From Cliona cf. orientalis (lineage: Eukaryota > Porifera > Demospongiae > Clionaida > Clionaidae): a stretch of 64,000 nucleotides of DNA. Location: positions 6,432,225-6,496,224 of the forward strand of contig OZ005690.1 in assembly GCA_963930775.1 (NCBI GenBank), in the 5' to 3' direction. Below the pieces are notes generated by a model, which saw only the letters and a list, made by a program, of their open reading frames with translations, made no database searches and was not told the origin of the DNA. Shown piece by piece: positions 1-9,918 of the stretch. The position numbers were made by a program, and so were the translations under genes. Every line of letters starts with the position of its first letter. Positions within the stretch are counted from its first letter, which is position 1.

Positions 1-275
1 GTGACAGTGTAAACAGGCAGTGGCTCATAAGTGCATAATTCAGTTTAGGTAGTTCACAGAAGCTATAGTGACATGGCCAGGTGCCTTCCTCTACTCCTAG
101 ATTATGCACTGACTCTGAAGAGACTTGAACAGTACATGTTCAGGTGCAGGGTATGTAGTATTCCTGATATTGAACAAGCATACACAGTGAGCCAAACTGT
201 ACATGCGCATGAGTCATGCATGCATGTAGTGGTGAGGATTCTGCACTCAAGTGCATTCATCTTAAGATGTAATTA
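1..275. repeat. Interspersed repeat C, copy 1
   Basis: This stretch resembles 11800-12066 in the same orientation and 20720-21620 in the opposite orientation. Shared blocks include an AATTCAGTTTAGGT segment, the CACAGAAGCT and AGCCAGGTGCC blocks, TTCAGGTGCAGGGTATGTAG, and GAGTCATGCATGCA. No terminal inverted repeat is evident and no coding signal is convincing, so it is called only as a dispersed repeat of unknown class. Confidence 0.6.
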
Positions 276-1378
276 ACATCCAGAGCTGCTTTAGAGTCTC
301 TGTTTTAGCTTTCTGGCTGCCACTCTAGTACGAAAGTACGTCCTTCTCTTGTCTTTGTGTAGCACATTTTCATCAGATTTTATGGCGAGTGCAATGTGCA
401 CATGTTTAATAGCTGATAGCGATCTTTAATCAAAAATTAATTCCCAAAGCGTGACGGACATACATACATACATACATACACATACAACACATCCCTGGTC
501 CATTGTCTGTGATCCAATACTTAACACTAATGCCCTCGGTAATCAGGGTTTCATTTAGGATTTTTGTCAAGGGGAGAGACAAATGCAACAATTACAGAGT
601 TAAGGGGGGGGGGGGGGGGCAAGGATTGTACTAGTGTTTTTTATCAGCCAAGAATAACCTAGTGCTCATTAACTTGTTCATACTAGAGGAGTCTGGGGGC
701 ATGCTCCCCCAGGGAAAATTTTAACCGCTGAGACTGCTTCTCATGGATTCTGAGACCGATCTTGTCAGTGATATCTACTGGTTCCCCTCCTTTTAATACA
801 ATATGTTTCCTCCCGTGCGGAGCACGAAGCTGAGAATATTTTGTGTTAAAAAGGAGCAAAAAAGTGCCTATTTAGACACTTTCACCATTCAAACTTCTTA
901 TAATTATGCACATGTATTATGGTTTGTGGCTATTCTCAAGGGGGGGGGGGGGGGAGTGCCCCCTCCCGCCCCCCCTAAATGAAACCCTGGTAATTATTAT
1001 TACAGCTATAATCCATTATGATCACGTTATTTATAGGGAAGTTAGGGTGTTTTTAAACTGCGATCATACTGCAAAAGTTCCTGTGATAACAACAATAGGA
1101 GATGCGGTTATACGCCATAACTATGTGAGTTTTCATAATCATTACATTTCCCTACAATTAATGTGTAATGAGCCAGATGCATGGTAATAATAATATTATT
1201 ATTATGGTAATCAGTTTACAACAGTGCACCGTAAATTTTGAAGTTTTGTGTCATGAATCTTTGATAAGACAAAAGTTTGTGTTGAATGATTTATCCAGCA
1301 GTTAATAATTCTATTATTATAGCTCACTAAAAGGGAGATACCAGTACAATGAATGAATTAATACAGTAGTATAACATA
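276..1378. other. Repeat-rich spacer or intron with poly-G tracts
   Basis: No exon could be supported here. The region holds a CATA microsatellite near 461-490, long G runs near 606-619 and 940-954, and the palindromic block CTGGGGGCATGCTCCCCCAG near 690-712. That block and the poly-G tail recur at 38640-38900, and a degenerate reverse copy lies near 8340-8480. The MRH gene whose exons begin at 1578 enters that exon in phase 0, so this region is probably intron of that gene, with upstream exons outside the window. Confidence 0.45.
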
Positions 1379-1532
1379 AGTGTCCCGGACAAGTGCCCAC
1401 TCCCAGGTAAGCACCCACATGTAACTCGTTTCAAGGGGTCAGTTTAGCAACTTCTATACAAACGTATATCCTGGATAAGCACCCAAACTGCAAGTTATGT
1501 TAAAGCACCCATGGGCACTTACCCGAGACACT
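1379..1532. mobile_element. Short TIR element (MITE)
   Basis: The ends are inverted copies: left AGTGTCCCGGACAAGTGCCC pairs with the right end GGGCACTTACCCGAGACACT with a few mismatches. It is about 154 bp long with no ORF, and its interior carries further imperfect AAGCACCCA motifs. It lies immediately upstream of the exon at 1578, inside a probable intron. Confidence 0.7.
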
Positions 1533-1577
1533 ACATATGGATATGTATATTCTAAGTGTTAACAAAAATGCTTTCAG

Positions 1578-4500
1578 ATTTTCAACATATCGTCATGTGA
1601 AGTGTGCCCTGGAGGTTGTGGCAGCAATGTCAGGATACCAATTTTATGTCCCCCAGTACTTGGTGAGCCATCCTGCATTTGCCAGCATCCTGATGGTGCC
1701 ATCAACCTTACTCCCTATGCAAATATAACTGGGAATGCAATGTATGCTTGTTTTACTATGCTACGTTTGTACCAGTGCAATTGTCAGAGTCTATGTGTAC
1801 ATGCAGGTTCACACTGCAGGACGGGAGTGGTGCTACTTACTATTACAATCCTTGTCAGGCTTTTCATATGTACCACTGTTGGAATGCACATGTGAGTCAT
1901 AGATAGTAGCCTTATCCATTATTACATGTACGTCATATCATTACCCAGTGCTAGAGCTTATTGGAAGCAGGGAGGTTTGGGGGGGGGGGGGGGCGGTGCG
2001 GCCGGGGAAGGGGAAGTAAGCTAGGATTGGGGAGTGCCATTGCTAACCAGTCATCCACCAGGCCACCACCTTAAATTGATGTAACCTACTCTGTTTATAT
2101 CCAAACTCTGGTGTTACATGAAAGAATGTGGTAGTTGATTTTGATATTCAATGTTTCCTATAGGTTTGTATGATAACTTCGGATAATTCTAGCGTGACGA
2201 TGGCAAGAGCAGAATCCGAAACAATGTATATAGATCCCGAAACTGGTGAGACACACGTCTTTTATGCTGGTCCTTCTGAAATGTAAGCACCTACGTATGT
2301 ATGTTACTATTATGCCCATTCAGTGTTATAATCACTGGCGTCACATGGAGTCAAACTTGGTAGGGCCACACAGGCTAGAGTTGGCCGGCAGACCTTAAAT
2401 TATTCCAACTAATTGTTTTAAAGATGATTTAGTTAAAAGTAGGGTAGGGGTAGGGTCACCTGGCTACAAAGTTGGTAGGGCCAAGGCCCCACTGGACCCC
2501 CTCAAACGACTCCTTTGGTTATAATTAATTATGCTTGATGTGCAAATTATCGTATTCGCTCGATCAGATGCTGCCATTGCTCTCTTTATCTATTCAAGAG
2601 TGTCAACAAATCAAGAGCAACGTTTATTGATGCATAGATACTTTAGACTACACACACAGTCTAAAGTATCTATAACTATAATGAAAACTTGATCATGTCC
2701 TCGGTAGCTGCATAGTAGAAATGGTGCATGTGATAAAGGTCTTCAATAGTGGGTTCACGGTACAGCCCGCCTCTGTCGGAGATCATCTGGAGTCTGAGAG
2801 TGGCTCTCGACCTCGATAATGAAAAGTTTCAAAGCTGGGAAGAACTCAATAGCTCAGTACAGCTTCCGAACTTCAGATCGATCTGGTGGCACGCTGCTCA
2901 TGGTGCATGCTATATATATATATAGCGCAGGGCTATCTATATATATCCACGGGATTACGGCAGCCAAGAGAACGCGTTAAGTTCGGCCGTCACTGCTCAT
3001 CAGAGAAGGCAACACGCTGCTTGTAAGGTATTCGCTGGATACACGTGAAAGATGCTCTACATATTCACCGAATTTTGAGTCTCAAAAAGGCTCCATCGAG
3101 GCCCTGAATTTTCTCATAATTACCTCATAGATTACACCATAATTACCTAATAACCGCAAAAAAGTAAATTGTTACCGAGGACATAATGAAAAAACTTTGA
3201 CTACATCCCTCGTCCCTCATGAAAAATATTACACCCCGCTACTGTACGCCACCATAATTCGAACTAAGACACATCGACAAACTGCGCATGCTCCGTATAC
3301 GCGTATATTAGGGAGCCGGTTGACCCGGACGTGCATGCCGTGAGCATGTGCGCGTGCTAGACTGAATAGGGAAATCCCCCCAAGTGCGAACTCGCCAAAG
3401 AAAGCAAACTGAGATAATCGCCATATCTCATCGATAGTCCATGATCTCTTCTACGCTAGGTTCGAATTCTGGGTCCCAATAAGCTTTCATGTGAAACAGT
3501 CTTAACCGCATTTTCGTCATAATTTCATCATATATCATCATAATTACCTCATCGGTCGGCTGAATTGTTTTTTGTTGATTGGGACTACGTACGGGATGTA
3601 ATCATAATTATGGCAGATGCCAGAGTGGCAATCTATAGAGTAATGGTCACACTTAACTACATGTAGAAGATTCTGACCCTTTTCTGATGTAGAAGGTTAC
3701 GGGAGAATGAACTTAAGCTTGGTCTATAAATTATGATATTATCATAGAAGACAGCAATAGTAATAATTACTGCTTATAATACTTGTGCCTGCCATTGAGA
3801 ATGAGTCATGAGGTTTGTTCACATACGCACATGCTACTTGAATTGTAAAGCCGCAGCATGGCTACTATTTGAGAGCAGAAACTATTCTGTAATTAGCACT
3901 TCCGGAGGTGCGATGACTATAATATATTCGAGAACAGTAACTAATCGAGCTAGAGTGGCATCTGATCAGGCGAATTTGGTATTAGCTAGAGATATTTTGT
4001 GTATTCACATGATCACGATATTATCATTGTAGACAAATTCGTGTGTATCTGACATGTGATCACTCGACTCCTCAAAATGTTCCTTCCATGACTTTTGCCT
4101 CTGGTTCTACTTGTCCTTTAACCTTGGTAAGGATTTGTATAATTACAATTAATGCATAAGGATAATAATAAGGTAGATACCAGACATGAGGCACACTAGC
4201 TACCGTAGAAACTGGTTGTTAAGCGCATGCGCTTATAACACGCGGCAGCAAGAAAATATGCGCTTAACAAAATGTATGCACTTAACAGGAAGCGTGCGCT
4301 TAATCAAAAGTGCTAAAACACGGTAGGTGGGGCGTGCGTAAAGAATGTGTCAAGGGTAGAAAGGCCTACAACGGTGGCCAAGAAGCAACCAGAGAGCGCA
4401 ATTCTCGACATTTTCTTCTCCAGCCTACTTCTAGCCTTGTAACCAATCGTTCATCATTCAGGTGGCTTGCTGGGCATATGCGCCTAATAAAGAGCAGTAA

Positions 4501-4699
4501 AGCTCGCACAAAACTATGCGCTTAATAAAATATATGCGCTTAACAGCGAGCAGCGCTTAACAACCAGTTTCTACCGTATATTATTATAATTATTATGCAA
4601 TATTATTAGTACCTCTCACTAACTTTTACAACATAGGAGCTAAATTTGAAGTCATGTCAAGTGTGCCCTGGTGGGTGTAATATCAAGCAAAAAGATTAA
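1578..4699 (+). CDS. MRH-domain (mannose-6-phosphate receptor homology) protein, 3' exons; 5' end off window
   Basis: Five exons assemble in one frame: 1578-1741, 1807-1891, 2164-2282, 4033-4126 and 4637-4699 (stop TAA). All introns are GT-AG and the phases agree at every junction (2, 0, 2, 0). The joined protein contains one complete MRH domain: a Cys-rich start (PSCICQHPDGAINLTPYA), the family hallmark YYYNPCQAF, HCWNAHVCM, HVFYAGPSE, RVYLTCD, and a terminal cysteine block SCQVCPGGC. The first exon opens with a similar block, SCEVCPGGC, which looks like the end of a preceding MRH repeat, so the whole protein probably carries tandem MRH domains as the cation-independent M6P receptor does. 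MRH domains bind phosphorylated or high-mannose N-glycans in the secretory and lysosomal route. No membrane segment is seen before the stop. The four sugar-binding residues were not assigned, so ligand specificity is open. Introns hold MITEs and the composite repeat. Confidence 0.75.
2549..3990. mobile_element. Degenerate MITE-G copy, interrupted by composite repeat
   Basis: The left part starts with CGTATTCGCTCGATCAGA near 2549 and the right part ends near 3985. The right part (about 3605-3985) matches 20936-21240 piece by piece (GCCAGAGNGGCAATC, AGATTCTGNCCCTTTT, GCACTTCCGGAGGTGCG). The middle is occupied by the composite repeat at about 2695-3603, so the older element was split by a later insertion. 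It lies in intron 3 of the MRH gene. Confidence 0.55.
2695..3603 (-). repeat. Composite repeat: one array unit plus tail element F, reversed
   Basis: Read on the minus strand this is one copy of the roughly 440-bp unit that is tandemly repeated at 44893-47518 (ACATCCCG start, then GACCCAGAATTCGAACCTAG, GGATTTCCCTATTCAGTCTA, CGGAGCATGCGCAGTTTGTC, then a block ending in GGGATGTAGT). It is followed by tail element F (about 2695-3190), as also found at 33540-34093 and 47519-47961. F here is bounded by GTCCTCGGTA and its inverse TACCGAGGAC. Confidence 0.7.
4201..4578. mobile_element. MITE with 25-bp terminal inverted repeats
   Basis: The left end TACCGTAGAAACTGGTTGTT is mirrored by the right end AACAACCAGTTTCTACCGTA with one mismatch. 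Subterminal TGCGCTTAACA-type motifs recur several times in both orientations (about 4222-4300 and 4470-4560), as expected for transposase-binding repeats of a non-autonomous DNA transposon. There is no credible ORF. It sits in the last intron of the MRH gene. Confidence 0.8.
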
Positions 4700-5151
4700 C
4701 GTGTTAATTATTCTCACATGAGTGAACAAGAACTTAAGCTGGTAGATGTATAAGCAATACTGTAGGCTATTATGGTTGTACATTCCCCCTAATATTTTAC
4801 GTACTAATAATTAAGTAAAATATTGACATTAATTCTTTTAAGTTGTTTCATAATTAAGTAAAATGTTGACATTAGTTCCTATTAATTTCGTGAGTCCTTG
4901 GTGAGGCATTGTGATAACTCATCGAGAAGTAATAGAGGCAGAGGTGGTTGGTATTGTTGCAAAACTTCTAATCAATGAGTCACAATGCACATCTTCAAAG
5001 TGCCATAAACAGCTATAGCCTATAATGGCTGGCAAAAAACGTATAAACGAGGAATAATATTATAATAATGTACAATGTCATGTATCAGCTAGCGCAGTAG
5101 TAGACACAAACACACCATGACACACAACTATATTCTCATGCATGTACCAAT
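4700..5151. other. Intergenic, no feature seen
   Basis: AT-rich spacer between the MRH gene stop and the hAT-like MITE. It contains a short direct duplication, AATTAAGTAAAATNTTGACATTA, at about 4811-4835 and 4853-4876. No ORF, RNA gene or clear polyadenylation region could be supported. Confidence 0.4.
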
Positions 5152-5552
5152 TAGGCCTTGGCACATTATGTCAGCATAATTTTGAGCATAATAGCTCTCT
5201 TCTCTAACTTGAGCATAATTGAGCATAATAGCAACATTATTTTGTGAGCATAATGACACAATAAATGTACAGAAGTTAACAAACAGTTAAGAATTATTAA
5301 ATTTGAGCATCACTCCAATTTCAATGTAATCTAAAAGTGCTGACTGCTGGGATTGTGTAAATAAAATCGCAAAAAAAAACTCATTCAACTGAAGCTGAAG
5401 ATGGCTATAGACCAAAACAACTTGACTGTTTTGGATCGATCGCATGACAAGGTCATAGCTAGGTCAGTTTATATGAACTAGCATGTGTGATTCTTGGAGC
5501 ATAGAAGCATAGCATAATAGCTCAATTTTTGAGTATAATGTGCCAAGGCCTA
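5152..5552. mobile_element. hAT-like MITE with 8-bp target duplication
   Basis: The left end TAGGCCTTGGCACATTATG is mirrored by CATTATGTGCCAAGGCCTA-type sequence at the right end. The flanks are GTACCAAT on the left and GTACCAAC on the right, a 7/8-matched 8-bp target-site duplication, the length typical of hAT transposons. The interior is rich in GAGCATAAT repeats. It lies about 40 bp beyond the ETFRF1 stop codon, so it may contribute the 3' UTR or transcript end of that gene. Confidence 0.75.
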
Positions 5553-5594
5553 GTACCAACGCAAGGAATAAAAATTATTGATGAATATAAATTT

Positions 5595-6931
5595 TCAGTA
5601 ATATCTTTTCTTTAATGTTCTATATTTTTTGAGCATGTATAGTGCTTCTATCTCTTTTAGTACAAATTGTCCTCTCTGAATGAGTTGCCTAATCTTCTGA
5701 GGGTCAGTTTCACCACTGCCCTTGACAAAAGCTCTCTTTGCTCTATCTCTGAAGACAGTGTAGCCTTGAGGCCAATCAAGACCCATGTACAGCATCTAAT
5801 GGAAAGGGAGTATTTCCAAGAGTCATGGATTACACACTTATTGGGTAATAAAACATAAACAATGTCTGTTATCACATAATATTATGGCCATTCTGCATAC
5901 AGGACATTAGCATTCATATCAAATTTTCACCAGCGTAATATATTATGGGTGTAAAACTTCTTGCTCAATCACTAAGTGCCTACATTGTAATCGCTAATTT
6001 CATATATACCCAGCTCCCTTCACATAAAGAGTGAGAAAGGGTCTGGACACAAGAGGAAGGAGGAAGGGTCTGGTGTCGTGCCTATACACGAGTTGTACCT
6101 GCTGCAGCCAGGAGTGCAGCCCACTCAGACTGCTCCACGTCATCACCAATATTATGGGGCTGTCCCAAATGCATGAGCTGACCAATCAGGTGCTACAGTA
6201 GATCTTCTTGTTCAATAATTTATTGGGACTGCCCCTACCATTCGCTCTGACCAACCAGGTGCTGGATCTTCATGAGTGTGGTTTTGCATGCACTGCATAA
6301 CTGCTAAGCCCTGGAACAACTCGCATATAGGCATGATACCAGACCCTTCCTCCTCCCTCTTGTGAAGGGACTGGCCTGCCAGGCTACATCAGAAATACAC
6401 GATAATATTATTACGCATTCCTCAGCAATATGGGCCCTGTACATGTTATCCGGACCCCTTCTCGCTCTTTGTATGAAAGGGGCTAGGATTGAGACCATGC
6501 AATTACATGTACATGTGAACACTGTCACGCAACTAATGCTAGAGTAATATGAGGTCTACTTTCAAAGGGACATGGAGGGCGGGAGGTTCACAGATTTACT
6601 CTCACAGATGCTTGAACAGGGGCAGATTTGGCTTTCAGCAAGACAACTGGGGATCATGATTCACACTCAGTCTCAGTGCTGTACAGTTTAATACTACATG
6701 TGAGGGCCACCACAGCTTGATATAAATTAGCCTCGTACCCAGGCCCTTTGATCGGGCCTGGGTACGAGGCTAGATATAAATAATTATTAAATTATATTTA
6801 ATAAGCTTATTAATTTATATCAAGGTTAGCACATAATTTATGTGCTAAGCTTATTCAGTCAGTCTACCTCGTACTCTCCCGTCACTAACCTGCTTGTAGA
6901 GCCTCAACACTTCTCTCCTCAGACACGACAT
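5595..6931 (-). CDS. ETFRF1: ETFRF1 / LYRM5, electron-transfer-flavoprotein regulatory factor
   Basis: Two exons on the minus strand, 6931-6890 (14 codons) and 5795-5595, joined in phase 0 across a GT-AG intron with a pyrimidine-rich acceptor (CCTTTCCATTAG). The product is 80 residues, close to the length of vertebrate ETFRF1. Exon 1 encodes MSCLRREVLRLYKQ, which carries the LYR-type motif as LYK, as I recall for the vertebrate protein too. Exon 2 gives YMGLDWPQGY, then IRQLIQRGQFVLKEIEALY and the characteristic C-terminus KKYRTLKKRYY. LYR proteins are small mitochondrial matrix helical proteins that bind acyl carrier protein; ETFRF1 is known to displace FAD from the electron transfer flavoprotein. 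The gene is divergent from ATP5IF1. An AUG also occurs at the exon 2 border but would omit the LYR helix, so the upstream start is preferred. Confidence 0.9.
6038..6370. repeat. Short inverted and direct repeats in the ETFRF1 intron
   Basis: The blocks ACACAAGAGGAAGGAGGAAG (about 6047) and its inverse around 6343-6365 (CCTTCCTCCTCCCTCTTGTG) face each other, and ACCAATCAGGTGCT occurs near 6181 with ACCAACCAGGTGCT near 6252. This looks like a foldback element with an internal duplication. No ORF is convincing. Confidence 0.45.
6722..6772. repeat. Near-perfect palindrome, CCTCGTACCCAGGCC family
   Basis: AGCCTCGTACCCAGGCCC is followed after a few bases by its exact inverse. Related short palindromes end in GGCCTGGGGACGAGGCTA or similar at 16270-16333, 24815-24845, 28420-28460 and 59725-59770. 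They form a family of very short foldback repeats scattered through the window. Confidence 0.6.
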
Positions 6932-7093
6932 AGCCAATGCATATGTTTATGCCACGTCAGCATTTTCAACTTTTCTCGCTACTTTCTCTAATTACAATAA
7001 CTTGTTAGGCATTTACGGTAGCTTAGGGGTGCAAGTGCACAGTTCAAGCAAGGTCACAGGGAAGTCTTCAGGACCACAACGCATCTGTAGAGA
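6932..7093. promoter_or_regulatory. Shared bidirectional promoter of ETFRF1 and ATP5IF1
   Basis: Only 162 bp separate the two divergent start codons, so both promoters and both 5' UTRs must lie here. Visible motifs are a CCAAT at about 6934, TGCCACGTCAGC (ACGT core) at about 6949-6960 and CAAGGTCA, an extended nuclear-receptor half site, at 7049-7056. No TATA box is obvious. Function of the motifs is inferred from their consensus only. Confidence 0.6.
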
Positions 7094-9918
7094 ATGGCTC
7101 TCCGAGCTCGACTGCCTTTCCTGGCGCGATCATCAAGGCTCTTGTTGGCTGCAAGATACTCAAACGGTGCAGACCACGTGAGTTATTGTTATCAATACAG
7201 TTAGAACGCTTCTTTATAGAGTATGTAAGCTACTTAAAGATATGCATTGACTACCACCTTTATATGCTTGTTTTCCTTTCTTTCTCTTCTTGTAGGACAC
7301 AGCAGGATCCATAAGGTAATGATAAAAAGCTTATTAAAATGATAGAGTTGATTCTAATTAAAGCACAGCACAATCCTCACTGTACTAGCAGCAATTTTAT
7401 GCAGTACTATGCTCAGGCGATACATTTGTATAGCTGTCATTAACACGCATGTACAAAGGAGGTTCTGCCTTGCTAAAGTTCTGATGTGCCACTTCCCAAG
7501 CACTCCACTGTATCGCACAATGACGCATAATATATTATTTTGCGCACCAGCATCAATCTTCCAACAGCTGCCACATATTTGCAACACTCGTGGGCCTTGC
7601 AAAACAATTTGAAGCATAACGTAGCCAGTTTTTTGTTGGATTTATTGTGCTTACAAGTCACTCAGATGCCTAGATCTCCTGGTCTGACGTTTTTTTTTGT
7701 TAGTGACACACAAATGGACAGAACCTCCTTTGTACATGCATGTTAATGATGGCTATACAGCTCAGTATTTATGGAGAAATTTGTATTCGGATTTTTAAGA
7801 AAATAATTGTGTCCCTACATTTTCCCCATAGAAAATGTCCCTGATTGTTCTCCAGTGTGGACGATGTGTATTAGATCTACTATATAGCAGGTAACTTTGG
7901 CGAGCATTACATTTGGCGAAATGACTTTCAGTGGTTTTGGCAGGGTTGCTCCCCCTCCCCTTGATAGCGGCCACCAGCTAGCTGAAGCTTCACACTATGC
8001 ACACTAACTTTTACTATGATAGAAAGTATAGCTCCGATCTCTAAGAGAGCTAGACGGATATCTCTCTCTGAGATGATGTCATAGTATGATCTTGACAAAA
8101 CTGCTTTGCGCACCGTTCTAGACTCAAGAAGACATTCTACATTGCTACGATGGCGGTCGACACCTGAAAATGGGCGTGGCTTGTCCCCAAAGGGGACAAG
8201 GCTAAACTTTCGCGAGTAATCTTTATAGTCTGCCACAGTATAAAAAAAAACTTTAGCTACACCCTTGCTAGTTGATATCACTGACAGAGTTTTCTCCAAC
8301 CAGGTGCTCAGAAGCCACCAGAAATAGTCTTGGAGGTTGAAGTGTTAAAAATTTTTCCCAGGGGAGCATATCCCCAGACCCCGCTAGTTAATGAGCACTA
8401 CGTCATTCTTTGCAGACGAAAGTATTACTATAGTCCGCCCCCTTTAATTCTGCGATTGTCGCATTTGCCCCCCCCCCTTGACGAAAATTCGCCAAATCGC
8501 CAAATTAAAAGTCTCACCAAAGTTTCCTGCTATATAGTATATCAAAATAATGTGAAATTCATTGTGTGTACCTGTGGGAAAGATCTTTAATTTTGTTTCC
8601 TGTAGATTTTTATTAATTTTCATATTGGCATTATCTCTACTGTAGCTATAATGATTATGTTCTGTTACCCCAAATATCAATTTTTTTTCTTTCTGCAGAG
8701 GCGCTGGTGGCTCCTTTGGTAAGAAAGAGAAGGCCATTGAGGATCAGTACTTTCATAATCTTGTAAGTGCCAATCGTTTTGAAGTTCTCTGATCTCATAC
8801 ACTTGACAGCCTTAGCCCTTAGCCTTGCAGTGTCAGCATGCCATAATGCTAGAAATATATATAATAGTTAGACACTGTTTAGGAGGTTTCTACGTGATTT
8901 AGAAGACCGAAGGGCTCTGTGTAGAATCCCGAGCGAAGCGAGGGTTCTACTGAGCCCTGAGGTCTTCTAAATCACATAGAAACCGACTAAACAGTGTCTA
9001 ACATGTTTAGATCCTAGCAACAATGCCCAAAAGCTAGACACATAAACTGCTGCCTAGCAACAACCCTAACCATAGGCAAGAAAATTTACATGATTTTCTA
9101 CAGAGCTTTACATGATTTTCTACAGAGCTTACATGATTTTCTATGAAGGATAGATACTTCAGTTTAACCAATCAGATTACAGTATTTGTTACAAGTAGGA
9201 TCTAATAAAAATTAATGTTCTGGTTCTGATTATAATGTATGATTTCTGCTGCTTGAGATGAGTTGTCCCGGTATGCCATCAGGTACCCCTGTACTGTCCA
9301 CCACGCTGAATTTGGTCCACAAACCCTGCAGACTAACCCTACCATACAGGCCCTGGAGTCTAACCCTGCTAACCACTAACTATACCCAAAATCCAGCTAC
9401 GTGGCAGGAACCATGCACAGTTGCCATGGACTGTCTGGGGGAGGGGGACTGCTCTTAGATGAGAGGACAACTAGATAGTCTTATGCCGCATAACCATGCC
9501 CACTCAATGATGCATGTCCCAGGGTATAATAGGGTGCATATTAGACCTTAGCAGTACACACTGGGGGTGTAGGGCCAGTGGGCCCTCTTTCGCAAAGGTA
9601 CAGTACAAGCTGGTAGTGGGGGGGGGGGGGGGGGGGGGGGGTTCACTGCACCCAATCAGATTATTTTCCATCATGCTTACATGCCATGGCCCAAGTGTAT
9701 TATAATTATGCTCTATGGGAGCTAGCTCTAATCTATGACTCTCTCTCTTCCTCCAGGAAGTGCAACAGCTAAAGAAGCTTCGTGAGGAGCAAGCTCAGCA
9801 CCATGAGGAGGAAATAACGCACCACGAGGAAGAGATTGAGGACCTGGAGGAGCAGATCAAACGACACAAGGACAAGATAGCAAGGCACAAGGCAAAGATG
9901 CAAGATACCAACAAATAA
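7094..9918 (+). CDS. ATP5IF1: ATP5IF1, mitochondrial F1Fo-ATPase inhibitor (IF1)
   Basis: Four exons: 7094-7177, 7296-7315, 8699-8762 and 9757-9918. All introns are GT-AG, and the joined frame gives 109 residues, close to the usual IF1 length. Residues 1-28 form an Arg-rich, acid-free presequence (MALRARLPFLARSSRLLLAA) for mitochondrial import. The inhibitory segment follows: AGSIRGAGGSFGKKEKA, then EDQYFHNLEVQQLKKL, and a long His/Glu/Lys coiled coil (HHEEEITHHEEEIEDL, KRHKDKIARHK) that dimerises the protein. IF1 blocks ATP hydrolysis by F1 when the matrix acidifies; the His-rich coil is the known pH-sensing region. Intron 2 holds a TIR element (7878-8539) and intron 3 a foldback repeat (8868-9004). 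The start is the first AUG of the only frame giving a presequence. An AATAAA overlaps the stop codon. Confidence 0.95.
7878..8539. mobile_element. TIR element in ATP5IF1 intron 2
   Basis: The left end TACTATATAGCAGGTAACTT pairs with the right end AAGTTTCCTGCTATATAGTA with one mismatch, and TTTGGCGAG-like sequence continues the pairing. Size is about 660 bp. A degenerate reverse copy of the poly-G/GGGGGCATGCTCCCCC repeat lies inside it (about 8340-8480). The ends resemble those of the shorter MITE at 21370-21590. The 123-codon minus-strand frame inside it shows no domain and is taken as non-coding. Confidence 0.7.
8868..9004. repeat. Foldback repeat with GAGCGAAGCGAG loop, copy 1
   Basis: GTTAGACACTGTTTAGGAGG at the left is inverted at the right as CGACTAAACAGTGTCTAAC, and the arms also share CTACGTGATTTAGAAGACC and AGGTCTTCTAAATCACATAG. 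The centre carries CCGAGCGAAGCGAGGGTTCTAC. A second copy is at 43915-44050. Similarity continues to about 9210 (CCAATCAGATTACAGTA), also seen at 43756-43785 in the opposite sense. Confidence 0.75.

Noticed and set aside
7928..8299. 123-codon minus-strand frame in ATP5IF1 intron 2
   Set aside because: Lies inside a TIR element and shows no transposase or other domain.
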